A stretch of DNA of 64,000 bases from Flavobacterium sp. TAB 87 (GTDB taxonomy: Bacteria; Bacteroidota; Bacteroidia; Flavobacteriales; Flavobacteriaceae). This document shows positions 1-8,829 of the stretch, piece after piece. Every line of letters begins with the position of its first letter. Position 1 is the stretch's first letter. The notes beneath the pieces were generated by a model, which was given only the letters and a program-made list of their open reading frames with translations, ran no database searches and was not told the DNA's origin. The position numbers were made by a program, and so were the translations under genes. The stretch lies in assembly GCF_001529295.1 (NCBI RefSeq), contig NZ_LLWK01000038.1, positions 744,001 to 808,000 of the forward strand. Direction: 5' to 3'.

Positions 1-1950
1 CAAAACGGAATCGCGGTCATTTTAGATGTGGCTTTAAATCATGCTTTTGGTCGCAATCCGATGGTTCGTATGTGGATGAACGATCCTGATGGTGATGGTT
101 TTGGTTCGCCAACAACAGAAAATCCATATTTTAATACTGTAGCAAAACACACGTATAATGTAGGCGAAGATTTCAATCACCAATCTCCTAGAACTCAAAA
201 TTATGTTCAACGTGTAATTAAACAATGGGTTCAAGAATATAAAATTGATGGATTTCGTTGGGATTTAACCAAAGGATTTACGCAAAATTGTACGGCTGCC
301 GATGAAAGTTGCACCAATTCCTATCAGCAAGATAGAGTAGATGTGCTGAAATTGTATGCTGATTATTCTTGGAGTTTAGATCCAACACATTACGCTATTT
401 TCGAACATTTAGGAAGTGCTACCGAAGAACAACAATGGGCAAATTATCGAATTGCCGAGACTCCAAGTAAGGGAGTGATGATGTGGGGGAACATGAATAA
501 TGAGTACGGAAAACTTGCAAAAGGATACGCAGGAAACATTTCAGGAATGACTAATACGAGTCGTGGTTTTACTGCGAATAGACTAATTGGATATCCCGAA
601 AGTCATGACGAAGAACGCTTGATGTATTATGCTAAAAAAGACGGCAATAGTTCCAATGCTTCCCATAACGTCAAAGATCTCAATATTGGTTTGTCTCGAA
701 TGTCAGCAATAGGAGCGGTTTCATTATTGATTCCGGGTCCAAAAATGATTTGGCATTTTGGAGATTTAGGTTGGGATACTTCCATCTTTTCTTGCAATAA
801 CGGCACTGTAAATGATAATTCGGCAGCTTTGCCTGGAGATTGTAAATTAGACACCAAGCCGCAGCCACAATGGACAAATAATTGGTTGGCAGATACCAAT
901 AGAAGCGCTGTTCATAAAAATTGGTCTAATATGATCGCTTTAAAAACAACAGAGCCTGTGTTTTTAGGTACAGCTACCGTTGCAAATAGCAGTTCTTTAC
1001 TGCCTAATATAAAAATTACCAACAACAACTTAGTAGCGACAGCACTAAAAGATGTCTTGGTACTAGCTAATTTTGATGTAACCAATAAAGAAGTAGTTAC
1101 AGGTTTTCCATATGTAGGAACTTGGTACAATTTAATGGATAATAAGGCGCTGATTGTAACCGATTTAAACATGACCGTTGCCATTCCAGCTGGAGGATTT
1201 AGAGTTTTTGGAAACCAGAAAACAAGCTTGGATTTTAGTACGCCCAATTTTTCTTTACCCAAAAATAATTTTACCATTGAATCAAAAGGAGAATCGTGCC
1301 TCAATAAAAACAACGGTTCGATAAGTGTCTCTGCCTTAGAAGCTCACAAGTATACAGCTACACTAAATGGAGCATCTTATTCTTTTGTAAATAATACATT
1401 TTCAGTAGATGGCTTAGCTCCCAATGTCTATTCGCTATGCATTGGTGTCGAAGGCGAATCCTACGAGCAATGCTACACAATCACTATTCAAAAAGGAGCT
1501 ACGATTACTGGAAAGTCTTCTGTTGTTGCCGACAAAGTAGTGATCGAAATTTTTGAGGGTACTGCTCCATTTCAAATTTCAATAAACGGATCAGAGCAGT
1601 TTGAAACTAGTAATTCGTCTTTTCTGGTTGCGGTCGAGAAAGGAGATTTAATAGAGGTAAAAACAGCTAAAGCCTGTGAAGGTGTTTTTTCAAAAAGTAT
1701 AGATACATGGTCAAAAGAAGTAAAGTTATTTCCAAATCCTACCTCTGGAAGTTTTGAAGTTTCGGTTACTACTTCAGAACGAGAAGTGGAAATTGGAATT
1801 TATAATACTGCTGGAACACTTCTTTCAAAAAAAATGTATCCTGTGGCTAATAACAAAATACAGATGAATTTAGATAACCAATCCGCAGGAATCTATTTCG
1901 TTAAAATAGAGTTGGACACTCCGTCAATAGTAAAAATCATAAAAAAGTAG
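1..1950 (+). CDS. Secreted GH13 alpha-amylase with T9SS sorting domain (5' partial)
   Basis: The reading frame is open from base 1, so the start lies outside the window. The first codons already encode GH13 region I (DVALNH). Region II, GFRWDLTKG, places the nucleophile Asp at 262-264. The acid/base Glu in AIFEHLG is at 403-405 and the transition-state Asp in ESHDEE at 607-609, so the catalytic trio is intact. The (beta/alpha)8 barrel ends near base 1200. About 170 residues of beta-rich linker follow, then a type A T9SS C-terminal domain (KLFPNPTSG near 1728, ending IVKIIKK). That tail predicts export across the outer membrane by the type IX system. Family knowledge says such enzymes cut alpha-1,4 glucans. 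The next gene begins 2 bp downstream and is probably co-transcribed. The exact specificity (amylase or neopullulanase) is not decided here. Confidence 0.95.
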   Translation, partial: QNGIAVILDVALNHAFGRNPMVRMWMNDPDGDGFGSPTTENPYFNTVAKHTYNVGEDFNHQSPRTQNYVQRVIKQWVQEYKIDGFRWDLTKGFTQNCTAADESCTNSYQQDRVDVLKLYADYSWSLDPTHYAIFEHLGSATEEQQWANYRIAETPSKGVMMWGNMNNEYGKLAKGYAGNISGMTNTSRGFTANRLIGYPESHDEERLMYYAKKDGNSSNASHNVKDLNIGLSRMSAIGAVSLLIPGPKMIWHFGDLGWDTSIFSCNNGTVNDNSAALPGDCKLDTKPQPQWTNNWLADTNRSAVHKNWSNMIALKTTEPVFLGTATVANSSSLLPNIKITNNNLVATALKDVLVLANFDVTNKEVVTGFPYVGTWYNLMDNKALIVTDLNMTVAIPAGGFRVFGNQKTSLDFSTPNFSLPKNNFTIESKGESCLNKNNGSISVSALEAHKYTATLNGASYSFVNNTFSVDGLAPNVYSLCIGVEGESYEQCYTITIQKGATITGKSSVVADKVVIEIFEGTAPFQISINGSEQFETSNSSFLVAVEKGDLIEVKTAKACEGVFSKSIDTWSKEVKLFPNPTSGSFEVSVTTSEREVEIGIYNTAGTLLSKKMYPVANNKIQMNLDNQSAGIYFVKIELDTPSIVKIIKK

Positions 1951-1952
1951 AA

Positions 1953-2645
1953 ATGAAAAAGTTTTTTTATCTAGCAGGACTTAGTTTGTTTTTAGTGGCT
2001 TGTGGAAAAAACACAGATGATCCCGCGCAGCCCGAATTAAATACTGCGCCGTCTGTGCCCACAATAGTTGCCCCCGCCAATGCGAAGTTGTGTGTTAATA
2101 ATATCGTGTTTTTTCAATGGAATGCGTCGACAGATGCTAATAAAGATGTTATTTCGTATCAAATACAAATTGCAACCGACAATCAGTTTGCGCAAATTGT
2201 GAAGACACAAGAAGCTACTGTTACCGACCAAACTTTTACTTTAGAAAAAAATAAAGCCTATTACTGGCGAGTAAAAGCGACCGACAATAAAAATGCTTCT
2301 AGTGCGTATTCTTCGGTTAGTACGTTTTATACGGAAGGGAATGCCAAGCAGAATCATTTGCCTTTTGCGCCAGAATTACTGCTGCCAGCAGCAAATTCGG
2401 TGGTAAGTTCGGGTACGGTTAACCTAAGTTGGACTGCTTTAGATGCCGACGTTAATGATCGCTTAAGCTATGACGTATATGTAGGGCCGACCAACCCGCC
2501 TACTGCACTAAGTGCTCAAAATAGTGATGCTGCCCAATTCAGTCTTAATGCTGTTGCAGCTACTAATTATTATTGGAAAGTAGTTGTAAAAGACAATAAC
2601 GGTGGCGAAACAATTGGTCAAGTTTGGAATTTTAAAACGAACTAA
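1953..2645 (+). CDS. Lipoprotein with two fibronectin type III-like domains
   Basis: This is a 230-residue protein with a short charged N-terminus, a hydrophobic stretch and the lipobox LVAC (Cys at residue 17), so it should be lipid-anchored. Two FnIII-like repeats follow, at about residues 33-128 and 138-230. Each has the W.A.D.....Y.I...........YYW.V strand pattern. It lies 2 bp after the alpha-amylase stop and is the last gene before a strong terminator at 2697-2725. The context suggests a surface glycan-binding or accessory lipoprotein of a starch-use locus, comparable to SusE/SusF-position proteins. No sequence feature proves glycan binding, so this role is inferred. Confidence 0.8.
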   Translation: MKKFFYLAGLSLFLVACGKNTDDPAQPELNTAPSVPTIVAPANAKLCVNNIVFFQWNASTDANKDVISYQIQIATDNQFAQIVKTQEATVTDQTFTLEKNKAYYWRVKATDNKNASSAYSSVSTFYTEGNAKQNHLPFAPELLLPAANSVVSSGTVNLSWTALDADVNDRLSYDVYVGPTNPPTALSAQNSDAAQFSLNAVAATNYYWKVVVKDNNGGETIGQVWNFKTN

Positions 2646-2696
2646 ATCTTCGTAGTTTGATAGTAAATAGTTAGTGAATTTGTTTTTTTAGAGGAA

Positions 2697-2725
2697 AAAG
2701 CTGCCTTATTTTAGGCAGCTTTTTT
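2697..2725 (+). terminator. Rho-independent terminator after the amylase/lipoprotein pair
   Basis: The inverted repeat AAAGCTGCCT / AGGCAGCTTT has a 6-nt loop (tatttt) and is followed by a T-run. It lies 52 bp after the lipoprotein stop and closes the amylase transcript. Confidence 0.85.
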
Positions 2726-2781
2726 GTGTTTAAAATTCAAAAAGTTTATTGAAATTTGTACAAAAGCTGTACGAACAAATT

Positions 2782-3609
2782 ATGGAACAATTGAAACATG
2801 CGATCAATGAAGATTACCTCAAGAAAGTAGATGCCGATAAAAAAAGTATTTATTGCCACCACGATCTTATGGGAGAATTATTTGTTCCGACTCACCAACA
2901 CCTAAAAGCGCAACTGCTCTATACCGAAGGAGATGTGGTTTTTGTGATTACCGATTCCAAATCTTATTTTTTGCCTGCTCGTCATTTTATATGGCTTCCA
3001 AGTGGTGTAGCGCACAGTATTCATCCTAAATCGGGAAAAGTAATTATGCGAAATTTGTATTTTCCTACCGAAGCAAATGAAGATGTATTTTACCAAATAG
3101 AAGGTATTTATCCCGTTAATGATTTACTACTACAAATGATGCTTTTTACCAATAGATGGAGCGGCGATCTAAAAAAGGGAACCGCAAATTTTGTTATCGC
3201 AAGCGGTATCAAAGCAATTCTTCCGCAACTTTGCCTGCGTAATTTACCTTTAGAGTTGCCAAAAGCCAAAGATGAACGCTTGAGTAAAATTTTAAAATTT
3301 ATCGATAACTCAATAGGAGAGCCTATTTTGTTTACTCGAGTTGCAGAGCAGTTCGGTTATAGCGAACGCTCTTTGTATCGCTTGTTTCAGAACGATTTGG
3401 GCATGTCTTTTATGCAATATTATACCATAAGGAGAATTATTAAAGCAATCGAATTATTGCTAGACAGAAAGCTTTCTATAAAAGAAATTGCCGAAAAAGT
3501 AGGCTACAGTAGTGTGCCGACTTTTAGTAATACTTTTTATAAAATACTACGACAACGCCCCTCTGATTATCTAAATCAAACGGGAATTCTAGAGCAATCA
3601 GTAGATTGA
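2782..3609 (+). CDS. AraC-family transcriptional regulator with N-terminal cupin
   Basis: An open frame begins at a TTG at 2749, but the first ATG at 2782 is the more likely start and gives 275 residues. The N-terminal half is a cupin-like sensor fold (PTHQHLKAQLLY, then LPSGVAHSIHP). The C-terminal ~100 residues carry the two helix-turn-helix units of the AraC/XylS family (VAEQFGYSERSLYRLFQ, then IKEIAEKVGYSSVPTFSNTF). It sits on the same strand 138 bp upstream of a TolC-HlyD-MFS operon. It is therefore the obvious candidate to control that efflux operon in response to a small molecule, but the inducer cannot be read from sequence. Confidence 0.9.
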   Translation: MEQLKHAINEDYLKKVDADKKSIYCHHDLMGELFVPTHQHLKAQLLYTEGDVVFVITDSKSYFLPARHFIWLPSGVAHSIHPKSGKVIMRNLYFPTEANEDVFYQIEGIYPVNDLLLQMMLFTNRWSGDLKKGTANFVIASGIKAILPQLCLRNLPLELPKAKDERLSKILKFIDNSIGEPILFTRVAEQFGYSERSLYRLFQNDLGMSFMQYYTIRRIIKAIELLLDRKLSIKEIAEKVGYSSVPTFSNTFYKILRQRPSDYLNQTGILEQSVD

Positions 3610-3747
3610 TTTCGTCGTAGAGATGACTGTAGAGTAGGACCGATATCGTTTTTTACGAATGTCCGAAATGAATACGATGTTGTCTTTTTAAGATAATCAG
3701 TCAATACAAAAAATGTAAGAACTTTGCATCTCAATTTATTTGATGCA

Positions 3748-5109
3748 ATGATAATACCTAAAAAAAGTACGCTCTTGACAGATCCATTTTTTAAAAAAAT
3801 GCTTCTTGTCCTTGTTTTATTTGGCCTAAATTCTTTAAAAGCGCAGCAAAATAATTTCTTATCACTTCGAGAAGCGTTGCAGATCGCCAAAGAAAATAAT
3901 CTATCCATTCTGAAATCACAATTAGATATACATCTTTTAGAGGAAAATGTAAAAGAAAGTAAAGAACTCCGTTTGCCCGATGTTGAAATTAGTGGCGGGT
4001 ATTCTCGTATTTCAAATTTGACTCAATTTAAAAGTAGTTTTATGAAAGAAAAGGAAGTTGTACACACCATTCCTGAAATGTATGATCTTAAAACCGACTT
4101 TAGAATGCCTCTTTATGCTGGTAATAAAATTAATAATGCGATTGAAATTGCCAAACAACAGGTTGAAATTGCTGGAATTACTAAAGAGAAAGTCGAAAAT
4201 GATGTTCAGCTACTGGTTATTTCGACCTATTTAGAAATTTATAAATTGAGGGAACTTCAGAAAATTATCGAGGAAAACATCAAAGAAGAACAAAATCGGC
4301 TGAAAGAAGTGCACTCCCTACAAAAGCACGGAACCGTTACCAAAAATGAGGTGCTACGTGCAGAATTACAGCTGACCGATCGTGAATTGACCGCATTAAA
4401 CAATTCGAAGAATATTCAAATTTTACTGCACGATTTTAAAACCTTATTGCAATTGCCCGAAGAACAAGAAATTAGTGTTGACAGCAGTGCAATTATAAAC
4501 GAAAATAAAGTTGATCCGTACGATTTGTATTTGAGCCGCGCTTTGAATAACGAAGACATTCGAATTGCGAATCAACAAGTGAATATTAGAAAAACAGAAA
4601 TGAATTTGATTAAAGGGAATTATTATCCGAGCATTAATTTTTTTGGAAATTATGCTCTAAAATATCCCAATTATATGTTTTTTCCGCCAGAACCATATTT
4701 GTATAGTTTAGGTCAAATTGGTATAGAAGCTCGTTTTGATCTTTCGGAACTGTATAAAAATAAGACTAAAATGCACATAGCGGATACAAAATTAGAATGG
4801 CAAAAAATGGAAACTAAAATTGTAAAAGATAAAGTACAAGATGAGTTGTATAAAAACCACGTGCATTATCAAGAAGCTATAGAGACGTTTAAGGTGGTTG
4901 ATAAATCGTTAGAGTTAGCAGAGGAGAATTACCGCATCGTCAAAGTAAAATACCTCAATCAGTTGGTTTTAATAACCGAAATGGTCGATGCAGACAATTC
5001 ATTATTGCAAGCCAGATACAGTAAAATTGCCACTCGAATCGATGCAGCAATGAAGCATTATAAATTGCTCCATACCGCAGGTTTATTAAAAGAAGAATTT
5101 AAATTATAA
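3748..5109 (+). CDS. TolC-family outer membrane efflux protein
   Basis: The protein has 453 residues if started at the ATG at 3748. An upstream TTG (3724) and an internal ATG (3799) are alternatives; 3748 keeps the basic KK in front of the hydrophobic signal core (MLLVLVLFGL) that ends near LKAQ. The mature protein shows the long alternating coiled-coil pattern of TolC (LREALQIAKENNLSILK; ENVKESKELRLPDVEISGG) and two OEP repeats. It should form the outer-membrane duct of a tripartite pump. The membrane-fusion gene starts 21 bp downstream, and the operon continues into an inner-membrane MFS carrier. Confidence 0.92.
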   Translation: MIIPKKSTLLTDPFFKKMLLVLVLFGLNSLKAQQNNFLSLREALQIAKENNLSILKSQLDIHLLEENVKESKELRLPDVEISGGYSRISNLTQFKSSFMKEKEVVHTIPEMYDLKTDFRMPLYAGNKINNAIEIAKQQVEIAGITKEKVENDVQLLVISTYLEIYKLRELQKIIEENIKEEQNRLKEVHSLQKHGTVTKNEVLRAELQLTDRELTALNNSKNIQILLHDFKTLLQLPEEQEISVDSSAIINENKVDPYDLYLSRALNNEDIRIANQQVNIRKTEMNLIKGNYYPSINFFGNYALKYPNYMFFPPEPYLYSLGQIGIEARFDLSELYKNKTKMHIADTKLEWQKMETKIVKDKVQDELYKNHVHYQEAIETFKVVDKSLELAEENYRIVKVKYLNQLVLITEMVDADNSLLQARYSKIATRIDAAMKHYKLLHTAGLLKEEFKL

Positions 5110-5130
5110 TAAAAACACGAGATACATCCA

Positions 5131-6177
5131 ATGACAAATAAAAGTAATAAAACAAATCATATTTTTCACGTTTTTGTAAAATTAATCGCGCTACTGCTCA
5201 TAGCAAGCGGAATTATTTTGGGGATTTGGTTTTATATTTTTAATGCCAATCACGAAGAAACCAACGACGCCCAAATTGAGCAATATGTAACCCCAATTAT
5301 GTCCAGAATTACGGGTTATGTACAAGAAGTTCGTTACGAAGAAAATCAATTTATACATCAGGGAGATACGTTGTTAGTGATCGACAATCGCGAATATAAA
5401 GCTAAGTTAGAGGTGGCTTTGGCCGATGTAAATTTAGCGAAACAAAATACGATCGTAGCCCAAAAAAATGTGGCGACCACAGCGGGTAGTACTGCAATTG
5501 GTGAGTCACAGTTAAAAGCGGCTCAAACTAATCTTTTTAAAACGAAGTTGGAGTTTCAGCGTTACACAGCTTTGTTGGCCGAAGATGCGGCAACAGAGCA
5601 ACAAGTAGAAAAAGTAAATGCCGATTATGAAGCAGCTCAAGCACACTATCAAGAGATGAAAGACCGAATTCGATTGGCTAATTTGAGCACATCGCAAGCA
5701 GCTGCGAATGTGCCTTCCGTACAAACATTAATTCAGGCAAAGCAAGCGGTCGCAGATCATGCCGCACTCTTTTTCTCGTACACAATAATAACAGCTCCGT
5801 ATGACGGTTGGGTTGGTAAAAGAACGATTCAACGCGGACAGTTAATTAAAGAAGGGCAAACTGTAGTGTCTATAGTAAGCAAAGAGAAATGGATTACAGC
5901 TAATTTTAAAGAAACGCAATTGCAATATTTGAAGGTGGGACAAGAAGTAAATGTGGAAGTCGACGCAATGAGTGGAGTTAGTTATGTCGGAACCATCAGT
6001 AGTATTTCACCTGCTAGTGGTGCACGTTTTTCGCTACTTCCGCCAGATAATGCGACAGGTAATTTTGTAAAAATTGAACAGCGAATTCCAGTAAAAATTA
6101 AACTTAAAGAAATGAATAAGCAGTCCGATTTTTTGAGAGCAGGCATGAACGTAAAAGTCATCGCAGAAGATCGTTAG
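5131..6177 (+). CDS. HlyD/EmrA-like membrane-fusion protein
   Basis: This 348-residue protein has one N-terminal membrane span at about residues 12-36. A lipoyl-like hairpin half follows (NDAQIEQYVTPIMSRITGYV, residues 45-64), then an alpha-helical hairpin rich in Ala and Gln at about 95-200. The second lipoyl half (TAPYDGWVGKRTIQRGQ) and a beta-barrel complete it. The order matches EmrA-type adaptors that bridge an MFS pump to TolC. It lies between the TolC homologue (21 bp gap) and the MFS gene (1 bp gap), so the three parts of one pump are encoded together. Confidence 0.93.
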   Translation: MTNKSNKTNHIFHVFVKLIALLLIASGIILGIWFYIFNANHEETNDAQIEQYVTPIMSRITGYVQEVRYEENQFIHQGDTLLVIDNREYKAKLEVALADVNLAKQNTIVAQKNVATTAGSTAIGESQLKAAQTNLFKTKLEFQRYTALLAEDAATEQQVEKVNADYEAAQAHYQEMKDRIRLANLSTSQAAANVPSVQTLIQAKQAVADHAALFFSYTIITAPYDGWVGKRTIQRGQLIKEGQTVVSIVSKEKWITANFKETQLQYLKVGQEVNVEVDAMSGVSYVGTISSISPASGARFSLLPPDNATGNFVKIEQRIPVKIKLKEMNKQSDFLRAGMNVKVIAEDR

Positions 6178-6178
6178 T

Positions 6179-7762
6179 ATGAATAATCAAAGTGTTTTTA
6201 AATCATGGGTTCCCAATTGGGCGATTATTGTAATTTTATTTGTTTGCTTGCTGCAATCGATGATTTTATTAGGAGTATATACGTCGAACGTGGCGTATGC
6301 AGCCAGTTTTTTAGACATAGAGCCCGAAGATCTGCAATTTGCAATGTCTGTAACTTACGGCACGCTATTAGCCACGATTTTGATAGAAAACAGATTCTCT
6401 AGTTTCTTTCCTGCAAAAAATTACTTGATGGCGATTTATTCGCTAATTGCGATCACGATTATTTCATCTTCTTACACTCATAATTTTGCTTTATTTCTTT
6501 TATTACGAATGATCGAAGGGATGTTAATGGCGTTACCCGCACTTACCATTCGACAGTTATTAATCGAGCGTTTTCATAGCAAAAATGCTATTGTAATTGG
6601 CTTTTCATTTTACTACGGTTCTTTGTTATTATCTACGCCTTTCATAATGAATATTGGGGTTTGGTTTCTGGATAATTACGATTGGAAATATATGTTGTAT
6701 GTTTCGGGTATGTTGCAAGTTCTGAATGTTTTTTTAATTCTGATAACATTTAGAGGGCATCGAATTACAAAGAAAATTCCATTGTATCAAATCGATTGGG
6801 TCAGTTATGTTTTGGTATTGACTGCTATTTTATCTGGCGCGTATTTTTTTGTATATGCCGAAAAGCTGTACTGGTTCGACTCGTCACAATTGGTTTTTAG
6901 TTTGATACTTTCGCTCCTCACTGCAGGTTTATTTGTTTTTAAAGAACTGTCGGTGAAAAGACCAAGTTTTAATTTTGAAGTTTTTAGGTACGCCAATTTG
7001 CGAATTGGTTTTTTACTTTTTTTTCTGTTTTATATCTGTAGAGCAACACTCAGTTTGTGTCATACGGCAATGTTTTCGATCTGGAACTGGGATCCGTCAA
7101 GAGTAGCAGCGGTACAATATCTCAACGGATTTGGAAACGTGATCGGACTTGTTTTGGCAGCTCTTTTTTTAATAAAGTCCGTGCCAACAAAATATATTTT
7201 TATAATGGGATTTTCACTTTTAGCACTTTTTCATTTTTGGTTTAGTTTTCTTTTTGTGCCAGATGTTGCTTTGTCAGATATTGTACTCCCTTATGTAATT
7301 CAAGGTGTTGGCGTCGGGTTATTGTTTGTCCCTTTGGTGTTTTTTACCACATCAACTGTTCCTCAAAAGTTAATTCCTTCTTCGGGAATTGCTGCTGTTT
7401 CCGCTCGTTTTTGGGGAAGCACCATCGGATTTTGTATTATGCAAAATGCAGTAGTTTTTTTGCAGAAGAAGCATTTTTTAAAATTCAGTCAATTTGTAAC
7501 TGCAAGTAGCATTAAAACTCAAGAAGCATTAGCAAAATCGGCTCAAGGTTTTATCGCTAAAGGATTTTCTGATGATGATGCTCATACGCTAGCTTTAAAA
7601 AAAATTTTGAACGCCGTGAACAAACAGTCAATTTTACTGAGTGATATGGAGATTTATACAGCAGTCGGTTATGGCTTAGTGCTTTTAATTGTTTTTATTT
7701 TCTTCAATCAACATTTAAAACAAAGCTTTAACTTCTTTAAAAAGAAACTCTGGATTGGTTAA
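6179..7762 (+). CDS. EmrB-like MFS transporter (DHA2 type)
   Basis: This 527-residue, very hydrophobic protein has a hydropathy pattern consistent with about 14 membrane spans. It begins at ATG 6179, directly after the TAG of the adaptor gene, which suggests translational coupling. Its position after TolC and EmrA homologues identifies it as the inner-membrane engine of a proton-driven tripartite drug or metabolite efflux pump. It is divergent from E. coli EmrB: I see no perfect copy of the classical MFS motif A, so the family assignment leans partly on context. Its last 48 bases overlap the 3' end of a convergent small gene on the other strand, which is unusual. Confidence 0.87.
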   Translation: MNNQSVFKSWVPNWAIIVILFVCLLQSMILLGVYTSNVAYAASFLDIEPEDLQFAMSVTYGTLLATILIENRFSSFFPAKNYLMAIYSLIAITIISSSYTHNFALFLLLRMIEGMLMALPALTIRQLLIERFHSKNAIVIGFSFYYGSLLLSTPFIMNIGVWFLDNYDWKYMLYVSGMLQVLNVFLILITFRGHRITKKIPLYQIDWVSYVLVLTAILSGAYFFVYAEKLYWFDSSQLVFSLILSLLTAGLFVFKELSVKRPSFNFEVFRYANLRIGFLLFFLFYICRATLSLCHTAMFSIWNWDPSRVAAVQYLNGFGNVIGLVLAALFLIKSVPTKYIFIMGFSLLALFHFWFSFLFVPDVALSDIVLPYVIQGVGVGLLFVPLVFFTTSTVPQKLIPSSGIAAVSARFWGSTIGFCIMQNAVVFLQKKHFLKFSQFVTASSIKTQEALAKSAQGFIAKGFSDDDAHTLALKKILNAVNKQSILLSDMEIYTAVGYGLVLLIVFIFFNQHLKQSFNFFKKKLWIG

Positions 7763-8008
7763 AATAGAGTCCTTCGCTCCTTTATAGATTTTCACTATCC
7801 TAATCTCTTTAATGGCGAAGTAACCAAAAACACCTAATCTGGATACTATAAGTGGCGTAAGAATAAATAATATAATGATTCCGAAAACCAAATCTTCTTG
7901 CTTATGAGAGAAGAATTTTGGCAAACCAAATTCGAATACACAAAAATAAGAGGCAGCAGCAGCTAATACCAACCAAAGGATTCCTAATATTCTTTTGACT
8001 TTAGTCAT
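7715..8008 (-). CDS. Small membrane protein, DUF6814-like, with extended C-terminus
   Basis: The frame encodes 97 residues starting at ATG 8006-8008. Residues 1-68 form two hydrophobic segments separated by a short loop (RILGILWLVLAAAASYF; VFGIIILFILTPLIV) and end in GVFGYFAIKE. This resembles the ~65-75 residue DUF6814 proteins that follow MFS carriers in Bacteroidetes. In members I remember, the protein stops just after this point. Here about 29 further residues run on to 7715 and overlap the 3' end of the convergent efflux MFS gene. A lost native stop, caused by rearrangement, is the simplest reading. It sits directly downstream of a decayed MFS gene, its likely former partner. The family name is from memory and should be checked. 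Confidence 0.6.
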   Translation of the reverse strand: MTKVKRILGILWLVLAAAASYFCVFEFGLPKFFSHKQEDLVFGIIILFILTPLIVSRLGVFGYFAIKEIRIVKIYKGAKDSILTNPEFLFKEVKALF

Positions 8009-8029
8009 GTTTACTACTTTTAAAAGTGG

Positions 8030-8600
8030 TTAATCGTTGGTCTTTTTAGTATTATCAATGTAAATCATTCCGATGACAAAACAAATAGAAGCAATTGTGA
8101 TTGAATACCAAAGCCCATTGGTCTGAAGCATTTATTGTAATTTCGGTACGACCGTCTCATTTCATTTTCTGACTAGAAGTTTCTGTAATTCTTTTGTATA
8201 TGGCAACTGTTTGATCAGTATAAATAATAGTAGTAGCGTAGCTTTGTTTGTTATCTATATTATTTGCTGAGGTAGCAAGAGTACATAATTCTGTTTTGTT
8301 GACCAAGTTTGTGGTTTCGTACTGTTTTGTTAAATAGGACGATATAGTAAAACGGCCAAGAGCATCCCGCTCATCATGAGGTACTTTCTTCCAATTTTAT
8401 CGCTTACTCAACCAAATAGCACGAAAAGAGGAGTGCCGAGTAACAACACAATTCCTAGTAATTCACCAAATAGTCGTACAACAAATCCGGCAGCAAAAGT
8501 GGTCAAAGTAGATAAAAAGCAGTAAAAGTAGGGAAAGAGTGCTCGTATTTTTCAATTCACTTTTTTCGTGTCTAATTGTTTACTGAAAAGCATAGTTGTA
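8030..8600 (-). pseudogene. Remnant of an MHS-type MFS transporter with large internal deletions
   Basis: Reading the minus strand gives three recognisable pieces of one MFS carrier. Near 8461-8503 is TFAAGFVVRLFGE, like the TFAAGFxVRPFG of metabolite:H+ symporters. At 8350-8437 is TPLFVLFG-stop-VSDKIGRKYLMM, a segment from the middle of such proteins; the stop TGA (8408-8410) stands where a Trp codon is expected. At 8030-8122 is NGLWYSITIASICFVIGMIYI plus a polar tail and TAA, a typical C-terminus. Between them lies a periplasmic-loop-like stretch in another frame, with its own TGA. About 170 codons remain of an expected ~500-550, so most spans are gone. The DUF6814-like gene immediately downstream fits the usual MFS-DUF6814 pair. 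Confidence 0.72.
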
Positions 8601-8657
8601 GAGCGGAAAATTTTAGTAGAAGAGAATGTATGTTTTTTACAAACTGTATAAAAACAA

Positions 8658-8683
8658 AAAACCCACTCGTTTGAGTGGGTTTT
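8658..8683 (-). terminator. Terminator of the tRNA-Phe transcript
   Basis: The inverted repeat AAACCCACTC / GAGTGGGTTT lies directly after the tRNA on the minus strand. It is followed in that direction by a T-rich tract (8648-8660 on the plus strand is A-rich). Confidence 0.82.
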
Positions 8684-8684
8684 G

Positions 8685-8757
8685 TGGTACCTCCAGGGTT
8701 CGAACCAGGGACACATGGATTTTCAGTCCATTGCTCTACCAACTGAGCTAAGGTACC
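8685..8757 (-). tRNA. tRNA-Phe (anticodon GAA)
   Basis: The 73-nt minus-strand sequence folds as a full cloverleaf. The acceptor arms are GGTACCT and AGGTACC with discriminator A, the D-arm is GCTC...GAGC, the anticodon arm is TGGAC/CTGAAAA/TCCA-like with anticodon GAA, and the T-arm has GGTTCGAACC. The CCA end is not encoded, because the acceptor is followed by CAAAA. It lies alone, with its own terminator, upstream of the divergently oriented coaX. Confidence 0.97.
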
Positions 8758-8829
8758 GTGCTTGTTGCGGGTGCAAATATAGGATGTTTTTTAGTTTATC
8801 CAAAACAATTTTTAAAAAAAATCTATTTG

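Noticed and set aside
912-1313. 133-codon minus-strand frame inside the alpha-amylase
   Set aside because: It is antisense to a well-supported gene and has no start context or recognisable domain.
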